Part shown: piece by piece, positions 36,069 to 46,215 of the stretch | Position numbering within the stretch: the first letter of the stretch is position 1 | How the letters are laid out: the number at the start of each line of letters is the position of its first letter | Assembly: GCF_014048465.1 (NCBI RefSeq) | Contig: NZ_PDLY01000004.1 | Span: 1-64,000, forward strand | Reading direction: 5' to 3' | From: Bombella mellum | Lineage (GTDB): Bacteria; Pseudomonadota; Alphaproteobacteria; Acetobacterales; Acetobacteraceae | DNA length: 64,000 nt | Program-made: the position numbers and the translations under genes | Notes under the pieces: model-generated | What the model was told of the DNA's origin: nothing | What the model saw: the letters and a program-made list of their open reading frames with translations, nothing else | The model's database searches: none

Positions 36069-36339
36069 TCTCTGTACCTTTTCCCCTATGATGACCGACC
36101 ACTGACTGGTCACAGTTAGACATAAAGACCACGGCGTGACAACAATCATGCTGCTGCCACGGGATATTCCTTCCCCGCAATAAGCCGGTTTCCGGACGAT
36201 TTTCAATCCCTGCCGTTCCGTAAACCTCTTTTATAACATGATGTTTACTTATAAAACCCGACCTCCTCCCCTCTGTCCTGAATCATTTCCATGATAGGAG
36301 GGGAAAAGCCTCATGCACGCCCCTGCCCAGGAAGTCCCC

Positions 36340-37557
36340 ATGATACGCACCGTTTCCCCTGCTTCTCCTCTGCGTATGGTCCGCCTCTGTCTGGCACTGC
36401 TGTTTCCCGCCCTGCTGGCCGCCTGTGCCACCCAGCCGGACATCAATGGCCCGACCATGCCCGTCATGGAGGAGCAGGCCGACTACCAGGCCCATGCCCG
36501 GTCCCATTACACGCCACCCGGGCCGCCCACCGATCCGTGGGGACCGTACATCAATGAGGCATCCAGCCGGTTCGACGTTCCCACGGAGTGGATTCGGGCC
36601 GTCATGCATCAGGAATCTGGCGGGCACCTGTATGACCGCTACGGCAATTTCATCACGTCCACACCCGGCGCCATGGGGCTGATGCAGATCATGCCCCCGG
36701 CCTATGATGACCTGCGTGCCCAGTACAATCTGGGGCCGGACCCCTACGACCCACACGACAACATCCTCGCCGGAACGGCCTACATCCGCCAGATGTATGA
36801 CATATATGGCTCTCCCGGCTTTCTGGCCGCCTACAATTATGGCCCCGGAAGTCTGGACCATTACCTCCGCCAAAACCGTGCCCTGCCACGCGAGACCCGC
36901 AACTACGTCGCCGCCATCGCTCCCAAGATCATGGGCATATGGCCCCAGCAGCGGTCCCGCAATGACCTCATCGTGGCCCGCCATGACAGGACCGCCCAGG
37001 TGGCCCGCCGCATGGACACGGAGACGCCACTGGATGGCGGTGGAGCGGATGTCGGTGACGACGGCAGCACCACCACCAGTCCCGAACAGGCCGCCGTGCA
37101 GACGGCCGAGACCCAGGACATCCGGGCAGCCTGGGCGGCCCGTGGCTTCTCCACACCTCAACCCCGTCCTGCCGCCCCGCCCCGACCCCGCACGGTCCAG
37201 CCCCAGGACACCCCTCCTGCAACACAGGGGAACACGCTGCGCATCCGTTCCATTCCACTGGCCGATGCCCCGGCCAGCCGACGCAGCGCAACGGACATGG
37301 TCGCCGAATCAACCCATGACTGGGCCATCCAGCTGGGCAGCTATGGCGGAGAAAGGCAGGCCCTCATGGTCGCCACGCAGCTCCGTCCCCGCATCACGCC
37401 CATTGCGGGCAATGCCACAGTTCACGTCATGCCGGTCCATACGGTCCGGGGCACGCTGTACCGTGCACGCCTCATCAACCTGACACACAGTCAGGCGACA
37501 GGAGCCTGCAGACGCCTGCGGGGCACCATGGACTGCATCACCATCCCGCCCTCCTGA
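36340..37557 (+). CDS. Lytic transglycosylase lipoprotein with SPOR domain
   Basis: The ATG at 36340 has AGGAAG upstream and gives 405 residues. A lipoprotein signal (lipobox LAAC, Cys about 28) anchors it to a membrane. An SLT catalytic domain follows with the catalytic Glu in AVMHQESGG, then GAMGLMQIMP and AAYNYGPG. A long proline/alanine linker leads to a C-terminal SPOR domain (WAIQLGSYGGERQA). SPOR domains bind denuded glycan at the division septum, so it probably trims peptidoglycan during division. An upstream ATG at 36313 is less likely. Confidence 0.88.
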   Translation: MIRTVSPASPLRMVRLCLALLFPALLAACATQPDINGPTMPVMEEQADYQAHARSHYTPPGPPTDPWGPYINEASSRFDVPTEWIRAVMHQESGGHLYDRYGNFITSTPGAMGLMQIMPPAYDDLRAQYNLGPDPYDPHDNILAGTAYIRQMYDIYGSPGFLAAYNYGPGSLDHYLRQNRALPRETRNYVAAIAPKIMGIWPQQRSRNDLIVARHDRTAQVARRMDTETPLDGGGADVGDDGSTTTSPEQAAVQTAETQDIRAAWAARGFSTPQPRPAAPPRPRTVQPQDTPPATQGNTLRIRSIPLADAPASRRSATDMVAESTHDWAIQLGSYGGERQALMVATQLRPRITPIAGNATVHVMPVHTVRGTLYRARLINLTHSQATGACRRLRGTMDCITIPPS

Positions 37558-37578
37558 CCGGCAGAAAAGAGCTTCCAC

Positions 37579-38136
37579 ATGACGCAGGCACCACATCATG
37601 TCGGTACGGCAAGGCCACTCCGGCTGGCTGACGACGTCACCAGCACGGCCCTCTATGCCGGACCGGGCGACTGTTACCGCTACACCCTCAGACGGTCATG
37701 GGACGAGACGAAACCTTTCATCATGTGGATCATGATGAATCCGTCCGTCGCCACGGAGGATGGAGATGACCGTTCCGTGGCCAAATGCCAACGTTACAGC
37801 CGCCAGTGGGGATATGGTGGCATGTTCGTGGGCAACAGCTTCGCCTATCGCTGCACGGACCAGAAACGCCTGCTGGAAGTCACCGATCCCGTCGGCCCGG
37901 ACACGGACCACCACCTGCTGGAGATGGCCCGTCAGGCGGACCTCATCGTGCTGGCCTATGGCACGCCGCAGGCAAAGGAACTGCGCTACCGGGGGCCGGA
38001 GGTGGCACGGCTGCTGCTCCGGGCTGGTCACACTGTCACGGCCCTGCGGCTGAGCCGCAAGGGACACCGGCCGGAACACCCCCTCTATCTGCCCGCCAGC
38101 CTGACACCGGTTCCCCTGAGCGAAGAAGACTTCTGA
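37579..38136 (+). CDS. DUF1643 domain protein
   Basis: The 185-residue cytoplasmic protein matches the DUF1643 family: YRYTLRRSWD, then the signature MWIMMNPSVATEDGDDRSV, VGNSFAYR and LIVLAYG. DUF1643 proteins are widespread and of unknown function; some lie in mobile regions. It starts 21 bp after the SLT-SPOR gene, though the two have no evident functional link. Composition matches the neighbourhood. Confidence 0.83.
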   Translation: MTQAPHHVGTARPLRLADDVTSTALYAGPGDCYRYTLRRSWDETKPFIMWIMMNPSVATEDGDDRSVAKCQRYSRQWGYGGMFVGNSFAYRCTDQKRLLEVTDPVGPDTDHHLLEMARQADLIVLAYGTPQAKELRYRGPEVARLLLRAGHTVTALRLSRKGHRPEHPLYLPASLTPVPLSEEDF

Positions 38137-38194
38137 CCTTCCAGCCTCAGATAGGGACGGAACCCGTCAGGAGATGTCCCTGCCCGCCTGAACA

Positions 38195-39910
38195 TCAGAC
38201 GCTTTCAGCCACCCAGTCTTTCCTCTTCGTCTGACGGCCGATGCCCGGATTCAGGCAGTTGCAGGGGTCAAGCGACCGGTAATGGTCGGCCATGCTCTGC
38301 GGAGCGTGATAGAGATGCCCCACATTATGCTCGGCGGGATAACGGGCACCCCGTTTGTCCAGCAGGGGCCACATCATGGTCTTCTCGACCTCCATGGGGT
38401 CCACGCCCGGCCGGACGACATAATCCTGATGCATGACGTGGCAGAGGAAATGCCCGTAATAGAGTTTCAGCACGAGCTGGTCGTCCACCTCCTGAGGGAG
38501 ACGTTCCAGCCACTCCCAGTCGTTCCGCCGCAGGGCGACATCCAGGGCCATCATGCCACCCGTGCTTCTGGAATGGACGGCCACATAACGGTTTGCAGCC
38601 CCGGCAGCCGCAAAACGGTGCAGGAAAGCCAGCTTGCCCTCCTGGGTCGTGCATTCAAAGAAGCCTCCCTCCACGGGCTGCCCATCCGCAAAGAAAGTCT
38701 TCAGCCACGGGCGGACCTGCCGTGCCAGCGTGCCCGACACCCGCAGCATGAGATGATGGTCATATTTCCGGTGATAATCCATCATGCGGGCCGGAACCTG
38801 CGACGGCAGGAACCGGCTGCCGAACTGCATGAGCAGATCGCTCAGCCCGTCCGGCACCCATGAAAGACGTCGGGCGAAGGAATCCATCCATGCCTTCATG
38901 CGGAACATGACCGGCAGATATTTCGTCCCCAGAAACCGGATGAGGGCCACCGTGTCCCGGCCATATCCGTCCGCAATGGCGAAGGCATCCCGGTGCATGT
39001 ACTCGCCTGCGATCGGCAGCTCGTCAAAGGCGGTCAGCAGGTGCCGCCGTACCTTCTCCAGCGTGTCGGTCCTGTTGCTGCCGATGTAAAAGACGGCCGT
39101 ATCCCTGGCCGCCGGGAACGTGTCCAGCCGCACGGCAAAAACGATCAGCTTGCCCGCATTGCCTGATGCCTCGAACAGACGGCCGGGGTCGGCATTGTAC
39201 CGCCCGGGAGACGCCTCATCGACCTGCCGGATGCGGTTGACGTAATCATCATCATGAGCCTTCCGTCCATCGGACCAGTCCACGTCATCCGGGCTGTAAC
39301 GGCCATGCTCCAGCGCATCCAGCACCGATTCGGCCACATCCTCATTCTGGAAGCGGATGCCAAGATGATTGACCAGATGCAGCCTGCCCTGCGCATCCAC
39401 CTGCCCGTACAGGGCCAGCTCCGTATAGGCCGGACCTCTCTGCACGAGTGCGCCGCCGGAGTTGTTGCTCACTCCCCCGAGAACGGAAGCCCCGATGCAG
39501 GAAGACCCGATGACCGAATGAGGCTCCCGCCCCAGCGGGGCCAGTTTTTCTTCCAGCTCGTAAAGATCAGCCCCCGGCAGGCAGACAACCTGCCTGCCTG
39601 CCCCCAGAAGCTGGATGCCTTTCAGCCTGCGTGTGCTGATGAGAATGATCGGTCTGTCGTAACCGTCACCATCCGGCGTGGAGCCGCCCGTCAGCCCGGT
39701 ATTGGCCGCCTGCATGAGCACGATGCGGCCTGATTCGACCGCCAGTTTCGAGACACGCCACAGCTCGACGAGCGAACCGGGTATGACCACGGCTTCCACA
39801 CGGCCAGTCCCGAACCGGAAACCCTTGCGGTATCCATAGGTCGCACTCTCCGATGTCAGGACATGTCCGGCTCCGACAACAGACTTCAGCTCATCAACAA
39901 TATCGGCCAT
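38195..39910 (-). CDS. dld: Quinone-dependent D-lactate dehydrogenase
   Basis: The 571-residue flavoprotein is of E. coli Dld size and type, a peripheral inner-membrane enzyme oxidising D-lactate and passing electrons to quinone. The FAD domain (about 20-230) contains VVIPGSLVELWRV, QAANTGLTGGSTP and GGVSNNSGGALVQRG; the C-terminal half has the Dld membrane-binding pattern. The ATG at 39910 has AGGAAGAGG upstream. It is a plausible source of electrons for the respiratory chain of an acetic acid bacterium. Confidence 0.94.
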   Translation of the reverse strand: MADIVDELKSVVGAGHVLTSESATYGYRKGFRFGTGRVEAVVIPGSLVELWRVSKLAVESGRIVLMQAANTGLTGGSTPDGDGYDRPIILISTRRLKGIQLLGAGRQVVCLPGADLYELEEKLAPLGREPHSVIGSSCIGASVLGGVSNNSGGALVQRGPAYTELALYGQVDAQGRLHLVNHLGIRFQNEDVAESVLDALEHGRYSPDDVDWSDGRKAHDDDYVNRIRQVDEASPGRYNADPGRLFEASGNAGKLIVFAVRLDTFPAARDTAVFYIGSNRTDTLEKVRRHLLTAFDELPIAGEYMHRDAFAIADGYGRDTVALIRFLGTKYLPVMFRMKAWMDSFARRLSWVPDGLSDLLMQFGSRFLPSQVPARMMDYHRKYDHHLMLRVSGTLARQVRPWLKTFFADGQPVEGGFFECTTQEGKLAFLHRFAAAGAANRYVAVHSRSTGGMMALDVALRRNDWEWLERLPQEVDDQLVLKLYYGHFLCHVMHQDYVVRPGVDPMEVEKTMMWPLLDKRGARYPAEHNVGHLYHAPQSMADHYRSLDPCNCLNPGIGRQTKRKDWVAESV

Positions 39911-40086
39911 TCCATCCTCTTCCTGTGCCCTGCCTGTTCCGGGTTGCCCGGGACGGAAAGGCCACATTCATGAAACAAGAGGATGATACTACCCCCCATT
40001 TCCCCGGAAGAACCATAGACAGCCCTGCGGAACCGGTCCGTTTCCCTGTAAAAGAAATGTGAAACGCCCCTTCCCAGCCGGACGTC

Positions 40087-41997
40087 TCACCTGACACGCC
40101 CGAAAAGCTTCTCCAGCCCGTCCTTGTCCAGCTTCAGCCATGTGGGGCGGCCATGCGGGCAGGTATTGGCCCGGGGGTGCTGTTCCATGCCCCGCAGCAG
40201 GGCATCCATTTCTTCCTGCTTCAGCACCCGTCCGGCACGGATGCTGCCATGACAGGCCATCCGGGCCATGATGGCCTCGAACCGACCGTCCAGACTGTCC
40301 GTCTGCCGTGCCGGAAGGTCGGGCATCTGCACGAGTTCGTCCGCCACGTCACGCAGCAGACCTTCCACATCCCCGCCACTCAGCGGAGCGGGGATGCTGC
40401 GTACCAGAATGCTGCCACTGCCGAAGGCCTCGATCTCCAGCCCGAAACCTGCCAGCTCCTCCGCACGGGCCGCAAGGGCCTCAGCCGCTTCATGCGGCAG
40501 GTCCACCACCTCCGGCAGCAGCAGGGCCTGCGCCCGCACGGCTCCCTCGGCAAAACGGGCACGCAGACGCTCATGGGTCAGCCGTTCATGCGCCGCATGC
40601 TGGTCCGTCAGGATCAGGTCTCCATCCGGAGCAACGGAGAGGATGTAAGTTGCGTGAATCTGCCCGATGGGTACGCCAAGAGGCTGAAGAGGCGGCTCCG
40701 CCTGCCGTTCCTGCACCGCAGAAGGGGCGGGTGGCTTCTCCTCCCGGCACTCCCCCGTCTCCACGTCCCAGCCGGGCGATGGCGTGTAGTTCCGCTGCCT
40801 TTCATCAAGGCCGGACGCACCCTTCCGCTCCACCGCAGCAGGAGACGGAAAACGGCGCACGGACGCCCCGAAGCCGAGATCGACCGATGGCGGCGTCCTG
40901 CCGCCCCCCGTATGCTCGTAGGAATAGGCGGTACCCGGCACCCTCCGGCTGATGGACGAGGCCCGACGGCCGATGATGCCCAGATCAGCCTGTATGCCAC
41001 CACCTTCCCCAGCACCACGGGCCAGCGCACGCCCTACCACCCCGATGACGAAGCCTCTCACGTCCGCCTCATCCGCAAAACGCAGTTCCGTCTTGGCGGG
41101 GTGGACATTCACGTCCACACGGTCAAGCGGAAGCTGGAGATGCAGAAGGAGGACCGGGAACCGTCCTTTCTCGATGACCGGCCGGTAGGCCACCCGCACG
41201 GCCGTTCTCAGGATGGGGTCCACCACAGGCCGGTTGTTGACCAGCATGAACTGCCCGCTGCCGGTCCGTCTGGTCTCACCCGGGCCACAGACATAACCGC
41301 TCAACCGCATGGCCCCACGCTGCTCATCAAGGGCCAGAAGGCCGTCTTCCGGCACGCCAAGCACCGTGGCCACCCGTGTCCGTATGTCCTGCGGAGGAAG
41401 ATTGAACACCTCCCGCCCGTCCAGAACGAAACGGATGGCACAGTCCGGCGCACTCAGGGCCACACGGCGCATGACAGCCTCGGCATGACTGCCCTCCACC
41501 CGGGCGGTCTTCAGAAATTTCCGCCGGGCCGGTGTGGCAAAGAAAAGGTCCCGCACCACGACCCGGGTTCCCACGGCTCCGGCAGACGGAACCGGCCCCT
41601 CGACAGCTCCGCCCTGCACGGACAGTTCCCAGGCCGTGTCAGCCGTTTCGGTCCGTGATGTCAGGAAAAGGCGGGCACTGGCCCCAATGGAGGGCAGGGC
41701 CTCACCACGGAAGCCCAGTGTCCTGATGGCCGTCAGATCGTCATCCGGCAGCTTGGAGGTGCAGTGCCGCTCCACGGCCAGAGGCAGCTCCTCAGCCTCC
41801 ATGCCCCGGCCATTGTCGCTGACCTCGATCAGTTCACAGCCACCCTCCCGCAGGGTGACCTCAAGACGGGTGGCCCCGGCATCCAGGGCATTTTCCACCA
41901 GCTCCTTGAGAGCCGCTGCCGGACGCTCCACCACCTCACCGGCTGCGATGAGATCCACGACATGACTAGAAAGACGACGGATGACAGGCCGTGCCAC
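40087..41997 (-). CDS. mutL: DNA mismatch repair protein MutL (endonuclease type)
   Basis: The 636-residue protein has the GHKL ATPase motifs (VVERPAAALKELVENALDAGA, DNGRGM, GFRGEALPSI) and a variable linker rich in Pro and Arg. The C-terminal domain keeps the metal-binding endonuclease motif DQHAAHERLTHE (DQHA-x2-E-x4-E) and CPHGRPT. A nicking MutL is expected in bacteria without MutH. It is the downstream end of the tatA-ribF-ileS-lspA-lipoprotein group. Confidence 0.95.
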   Translation of the reverse strand: MARPVIRRLSSHVVDLIAAGEVVERPAAALKELVENALDAGATRLEVTLREGGCELIEVSDNGRGMEAEELPLAVERHCTSKLPDDDLTAIRTLGFRGEALPSIGASARLFLTSRTETADTAWELSVQGGAVEGPVPSAGAVGTRVVVRDLFFATPARRKFLKTARVEGSHAEAVMRRVALSAPDCAIRFVLDGREVFNLPPQDIRTRVATVLGVPEDGLLALDEQRGAMRLSGYVCGPGETRRTGSGQFMLVNNRPVVDPILRTAVRVAYRPVIEKGRFPVLLLHLQLPLDRVDVNVHPAKTELRFADEADVRGFVIGVVGRALARGAGEGGGIQADLGIIGRRASSISRRVPGTAYSYEHTGGGRTPPSVDLGFGASVRRFPSPAAVERKGASGLDERQRNYTPSPGWDVETGECREEKPPAPSAVQERQAEPPLQPLGVPIGQIHATYILSVAPDGDLILTDQHAAHERLTHERLRARFAEGAVRAQALLLPEVVDLPHEAAEALAARAEELAGFGLEIEAFGSGSILVRSIPAPLSGGDVEGLLRDVADELVQMPDLPARQTDSLDGRFEAIMARMACHGSIRAGRVLKQEEMDALLRGMEQHPRANTCPHGRPTWLKLDKDGLEKLFGRVR

Positions 41998-42062
41998 GGT
42001 TTCCTCCTCAGACAGAACACGAGGCAGAACGGAACCAGACGACCGGCAGTCCCCCGGAGGGT

Positions 42063-42596
42063 TTACCTGCCGCCCTTCCGCAGGGTCGGTGTTGCCCCTT
42101 CGGTGAAACTCTGCCCCAGTGCTTCATTCTTCTGGATGCGCCGGTTCTCGGCCTCGCCATCCACGACATTGCCGGCACGGCCCCCACGCCAGAAAAGCAG
42201 GCTGTCCACGAAGCCCGCATCAGCATCGCCCAGTTCCGCATTGTTCGGCGCACGGGCAGCGGATGTGGCCCGCTGTACGAGAGCTTCCTGCCCGGCACTG
42301 TCCGTCCCCGCATCAGGATGCAGGGCCACGTCCGGGTCCAACGTTTCCAGGGCCTGCATGCGGGGGCTTTCATCCGGGCGGTTGGCACTGGCCGCTCCCG
42401 GGAGGGCCAGCTTCTCCGACGGTGGCATGGAAAGTGGCGCACGGGTCGTCACGGTATATTCATCCGGCAGGCTGCGCTGAAGGCCAAAACCACGGGCCAC
42501 GTCACTGCCAGAGCACCCAGCCAGCGACAGCCCGAACGTGGCCAGAATACCCAACCGGACTCCATAACGCATAACTGAAGGAGCAAAAAGCCGCAT
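42063..42596 (-). CDS. DUF3035-type lipoprotein
   Basis: With the ATG at 42596 this is a 177-residue lipoprotein: hydrophobic core LGILATFGLSLAGC (Cys about 28), then SDVARGFGLQRSLPDEYTVTTRAPLSMPP, the hallmark of DUF3035 proteins, and a disordered acidic/proline-rich rest. This family is fixed next to lspA in alphaproteobacteria; its function is unknown, though a cell-envelope role is likely. Other in-frame starts exist. It is followed by mutL after 65 bp. Confidence 0.85.
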   Translation of the reverse strand: MRLFAPSVMRYGVRLGILATFGLSLAGCSGSDVARGFGLQRSLPDEYTVTTRAPLSMPPSEKLALPGAASANRPDESPRMQALETLDPDVALHPDAGTDSAGQEALVQRATSAARAPNNAELGDADAGFVDSLLFWRGGRAGNVVDGEAENRRIQKNEALGQSFTEGATPTLRKGGR

Positions 42597-42675
42597 GACA
42601 GGTTCCCGCACTGCACTCACAATAAGATGACCAATCCTATAGGGCCTGCCTGCAATGGGCAAGCCGCTTGTCTTT

Positions 42676-43179
42676 TTAACCATGACGGCCACGCCGCTCC
42701 ACCAGAAAGGAGTCCAGCAGCCACAGCCCGACACCACAGACGATGGCCGAGTCCGCAATGTTGAACACGTACCAGGACCAGTCCCCGACGTGAAAATGCA
42801 GGAAATCCACCACGGCACCATAGCGCAGACGGTCGATCACGTTGCCGATGGCCCCGCCGATGATGCCTCCGCAGGCCAAGCTGACCAGACGGCGGCGTGC
42901 CCGGACCAGAACGACCAGCAGCCCCAGCACCGCCAGCAGGGACGTCACGATGAACAGCCAGCGGCCATGCCCGCCAAACATCCCGAACGTCACGGCATGA
43001 TTCCAGACCATCGTGAAGTTGAGGCAGGGCATGACGGAGACGGTCCTCCGCAGCGGCAGGTCAAGCCAGTAGAGGATCCATTCCTTGCTCATCTGGTCCA
43101 CGAACAGGACGATCAGGGCCGTCGCCAGCCCGATCAGCCGCCATCGTGGCACGAAATGGTCCGCCCTGTCCGTCCTCAT
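42676..43179 (-). CDS. lspA: Lipoprotein signal peptidase (signal peptidase II)
   Basis: LspA cleaves prolipoprotein signal peptides after diacylglyceryl transfer. The 167-residue protein has four membrane spans and the catalytic aspartate pair in GNVIDRLRYGAVVDF and FNIADSAIVCG. It overlaps the ileS stop by 4 bp, so it is translationally coupled. Together with Lnt and the lipoproteins here it covers much of lipoprotein maturation; Lgt is not in the window. Confidence 0.95.
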   Translation of the reverse strand: MRTDRADHFVPRWRLIGLATALIVLFVDQMSKEWILYWLDLPLRRTVSVMPCLNFTMVWNHAVTFGMFGGHGRWLFIVTSLLAVLGLLVVLVRARRRLVSLACGGIIGGAIGNVIDRLRYGAVVDFLHFHVGDWSWYVFNIADSAIVCGVGLWLLDSFLVERRGRHG

Positions 43180-46145
43180 GCACTTACCGCATCAAAACAG
43201 CGCAGGCAGAGGTGGCTGTGGTCCTCATTCTGCCCGACATCAGGCAGGACACGCCAGCAGCGGGCGCATTTCTGCCCATCCGCACGGCTCACCCTCACCT
43301 CGTCCTCGGCCTGACCCGGCTGCACATGGACCTCGGACGCCAGGCATAGCTCCGCCCAGTCGATCCCTTCGGACACGACCTGCTCATCGGCCGTCAGGGG
43401 CAGATGGACCTGGGCCTCCAGCGAGGAGCCGATCAGCCCTTCCCGGCGGGCGACTTCCAGAGCCGTGGTGACACGGCGGCGGACCTGACGCAGGGTCTCC
43501 CACCGTCCGGCCAGTTCAGGATCATGCCAGCCTTCTTCCGGCACGAAAAAGCGTTCCAGATGCACGCTGCCTTCCTGCCCGAAACGGGCCTGCCACGACT
43601 CTTCCGCCGTGAAGACCAGAGCCGGGGCCAGCCACGTCGTCAGGGCACGATGCAGCACGTCCAGCACGGTGCGGGCCGCCCGGCGTGCATGGGAGTCCGT
43701 CGGATCGCAGTAGAGGACGTCCTTGCGGATGTCGAAATAGAAGGCCGACAGCTCATTGTTGCAGAAATTGTGCAGCAGCGGATAGACGCCGTTCCACTGA
43801 TGGGTCTTCACCGCCTCCTGCACACGCTGGTACAGCTCGTACAGACGGTGCAGAATGTACTGCTCCAGCAGCGGCAGGGCCTTGCGGGCCTTCACCGTTG
43901 CCTTGTGGCGGAGGGCACGGGCCGCCTCGTCCGGGACCAGCCTGTCCAGCATCACGTCCACCGGGGCGGACACGTCATCCCAGCCCAGCGGCAGGGCCTC
44001 GGCCTGCGTGAAGCCAGCCAGTGCCCCCAGCAGCCAGCGCAGCGTGTTCCGCACACGGCGATACAGCTCGCCCTGCTGCTTGAGAATCTCCTGACTGATG
44101 CGGAGATCCTCGTTGGTGTCGGAGTTCAGGACCCACAGGCGCAGCACGTCCGCACCCAGCGTCTTCGTCACGTCATCAGGCACGATGGTGTTGCCGAGGG
44201 ACTTGGACATCTTGCGCCCCTGCCCGTCCAGCACAAACCCGTTCGTCACGACCGTCCTGTAGGACGCCACACCTTCAGCCCCCACACTTTCCAGCAGGGA
44301 GGACTGGAACCAACCGCGATGCTGGTCGGAGCCTTCCAGATACAGGTCAGCCGGGTAGTTCACGCCCTCCTGATGCAGGACGAAACGGTGGCTACATCCG
44401 CTCTCAAACCAGACATCAACAATGTCGAAAACCTGATCGTAATCTTCAGGATTGCGGCCTTCACCAAGATAGACGGCAGGGTCCGTGTCATACCAGGCAT
44501 CCGCCCCACGCTCCCGAAAGCTCTGCACGATGCGGGCCATCACGTCGGCATCCCGCAGCACCTCACCGGTGCGTTTCTCGACGAACACGGCGATCGGCAC
44601 GCCCCAGGACCGCTGGCGGGAGATGCACCAGTCCGGCCGCTGCTCGATCATGCTCGTCAGGCGGCGACGAGAGCTGGCCGGTACGAAGCTGATGTCATCA
44701 AGAGCCTTCAGGGCACGCTCACGCAGGCCGGGGCCACCCTCATCCCCTTCACGGGGTTCCATGGCGATGAACCACTGCGGCGTAGCCCGGAAAATCACCG
44801 GCTTCTTGGACCGCCACGAATGGGGATAGGAATGGACGATCTCCGCCCGGGCCATCAGGCCACGGGCCGGGGCACCGTCCTGCCGGGCCTGATCCCGCAC
44901 CTGTGTCAGCAGGTCACACACGGGCTGCGTGGCCTTGAAGACATGAACACCCCCAAGCTCCGGCATCCAGTCCACATAGGTTCCGTTGTCGCAGACCTCT
45001 TCCGTCACTTCCACGCCGTGGGCACGGCAGAGCATGAAGTCGTCATGCCCATGCGCCGGGGCCATATGCACCAGACCGGTACCGGCATCCGTCGTGACGA
45101 AATCACCAAGCAGCAGCGGCACGTCATAATCAAACCCACGCCCCCGCAGCGGATGGGCGAACACGGCCCCTTCCAGCGCACTGCCGGGAAGGGTGTGAAG
45201 GACCTCATGCCCGGTGACGCCTGCACCGGAGAGGAAGTCTTCCAGACGGTCCACGGCCACGATCAGCTTCGCCCCGATCGGCACGAGACTGTCCTCGGCC
45301 ACGCCGGTGACGTGGATGACCGTGTAGGTGATCTCCGGTCCTGCGGCCAGTGCCCGGTTGACGGGGATCGTCCACGGGGTCGTGGTCCAGATCACGGCCG
45401 AGGCACCGGAAAGCAGCTGCCCTTCCGTCGGGTCCTTCACATTGGGGAAGGCCACGAACAGGGTCGTGGAAGTGATGTCGTGATATTCGACCTCCGCCTC
45501 GGCCAGGGCCGTCTTCTCGACCGGACTCCACATCACGGGGCGCAGCCCACGATAGAGACGGCCATTGAGAAGGAACTTGCCGATTTCCTCAGCAATCTGC
45601 GCCTCAGAGGCGAAGTCCATCGTCACATAACGGTTGTCCCACTCCGCCTGGATGCCCAGACGCTTGAAGTCCTCCCGCTGGGCCTCCACCCATTTTGCGG
45701 CGTATTCCCGACATTCCGCACGGAACTGAAGAACAGGCACGGCATCCTTGTCCTTGCCCTTCCGGCGATATTCCTCCTCGACCTTCCACTCGATCGGCAG
45801 GCCGTGGCAGTCCCATCCCGGCATGTAGCGCACCTGCGCCCCGTTCATGCGCTGGGCACGGTTGATGACGTCCTTCATCACCTTGTTGAGGGCATGACCG
45901 ATATGGATATGCCCGTTGGCATAGGGCGGCCCATCATGCAGCGTGAAGATGCTGTCCGCCCGACGCCCGGCCTCCGCTATCTGACCATCCAGCCCCGTCT
46001 CCGCCCAGTGGGCCAGCATGTCCGGCTCCCGCTTCGGCAGGTTGCCCCGCATGGGGAAAGATGTCTTGGGCAGGAAGACCGTTCCCCGGTAACGCTCCTG
46101 CTGCTCACGGAAAACGGTATCGGTCTTTTCTACAGGCTCAGACAT
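43176..46145 (-). CDS. ileS: Isoleucyl-tRNA synthetase
   Basis: The 989-residue class I synthetase has HIGH as PYANGHIHIGHAL near residue 80, a large editing insertion, and KMSKS as GRKMSKSLGN (about 620-630). The C-terminal zinc ribbon is present (KCARCW and HLCLRCF), typical of the long bacterial form. An ATG at 46178 lies in frame upstream; 46145 (MSEPVEK) is preferred. The ileS-lspA order is conserved widely. Confidence 0.96.
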   Translation of the reverse strand: MSEPVEKTDTVFREQQERYRGTVFLPKTSFPMRGNLPKREPDMLAHWAETGLDGQIAEAGRRADSIFTLHDGPPYANGHIHIGHALNKVMKDVINRAQRMNGAQVRYMPGWDCHGLPIEWKVEEEYRRKGKDKDAVPVLQFRAECREYAAKWVEAQREDFKRLGIQAEWDNRYVTMDFASEAQIAEEIGKFLLNGRLYRGLRPVMWSPVEKTALAEAEVEYHDITSTTLFVAFPNVKDPTEGQLLSGASAVIWTTTPWTIPVNRALAAGPEITYTVIHVTGVAEDSLVPIGAKLIVAVDRLEDFLSGAGVTGHEVLHTLPGSALEGAVFAHPLRGRGFDYDVPLLLGDFVTTDAGTGLVHMAPAHGHDDFMLCRAHGVEVTEEVCDNGTYVDWMPELGGVHVFKATQPVCDLLTQVRDQARQDGAPARGLMARAEIVHSYPHSWRSKKPVIFRATPQWFIAMEPREGDEGGPGLRERALKALDDISFVPASSRRRLTSMIEQRPDWCISRQRSWGVPIAVFVEKRTGEVLRDADVMARIVQSFRERGADAWYDTDPAVYLGEGRNPEDYDQVFDIVDVWFESGCSHRFVLHQEGVNYPADLYLEGSDQHRGWFQSSLLESVGAEGVASYRTVVTNGFVLDGQGRKMSKSLGNTIVPDDVTKTLGADVLRLWVLNSDTNEDLRISQEILKQQGELYRRVRNTLRWLLGALAGFTQAEALPLGWDDVSAPVDVMLDRLVPDEAARALRHKATVKARKALPLLEQYILHRLYELYQRVQEAVKTHQWNGVYPLLHNFCNNELSAFYFDIRKDVLYCDPTDSHARRAARTVLDVLHRALTTWLAPALVFTAEESWQARFGQEGSVHLERFFVPEEGWHDPELAGRWETLRQVRRRVTTALEVARREGLIGSSLEAQVHLPLTADEQVVSEGIDWAELCLASEVHVQPGQAEDEVRVSRADGQKCARCWRVLPDVGQNEDHSHLCLRCFDAVSA

Positions 46146-46215
46146 GGAATAGGTGCGCCAGCTCTCAGTACGGGACAAAAATAACTGTACTTATGGAGAG
46201 AGCCTGCCGTCCCGG

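Noticed and set aside
36225-36265. TTATAA-flanked AACAT-G-ATGTT palindrome before the SLT-SPOR gene
   Set aside because: Five-base arms in AT-rich DNA occur easily by chance; no known box matches.
43404-46184. 926-codon plus-strand frame antisense to ileS
   Set aside because: Shadow frame; ileS on the other strand is complete with all class I motifs.
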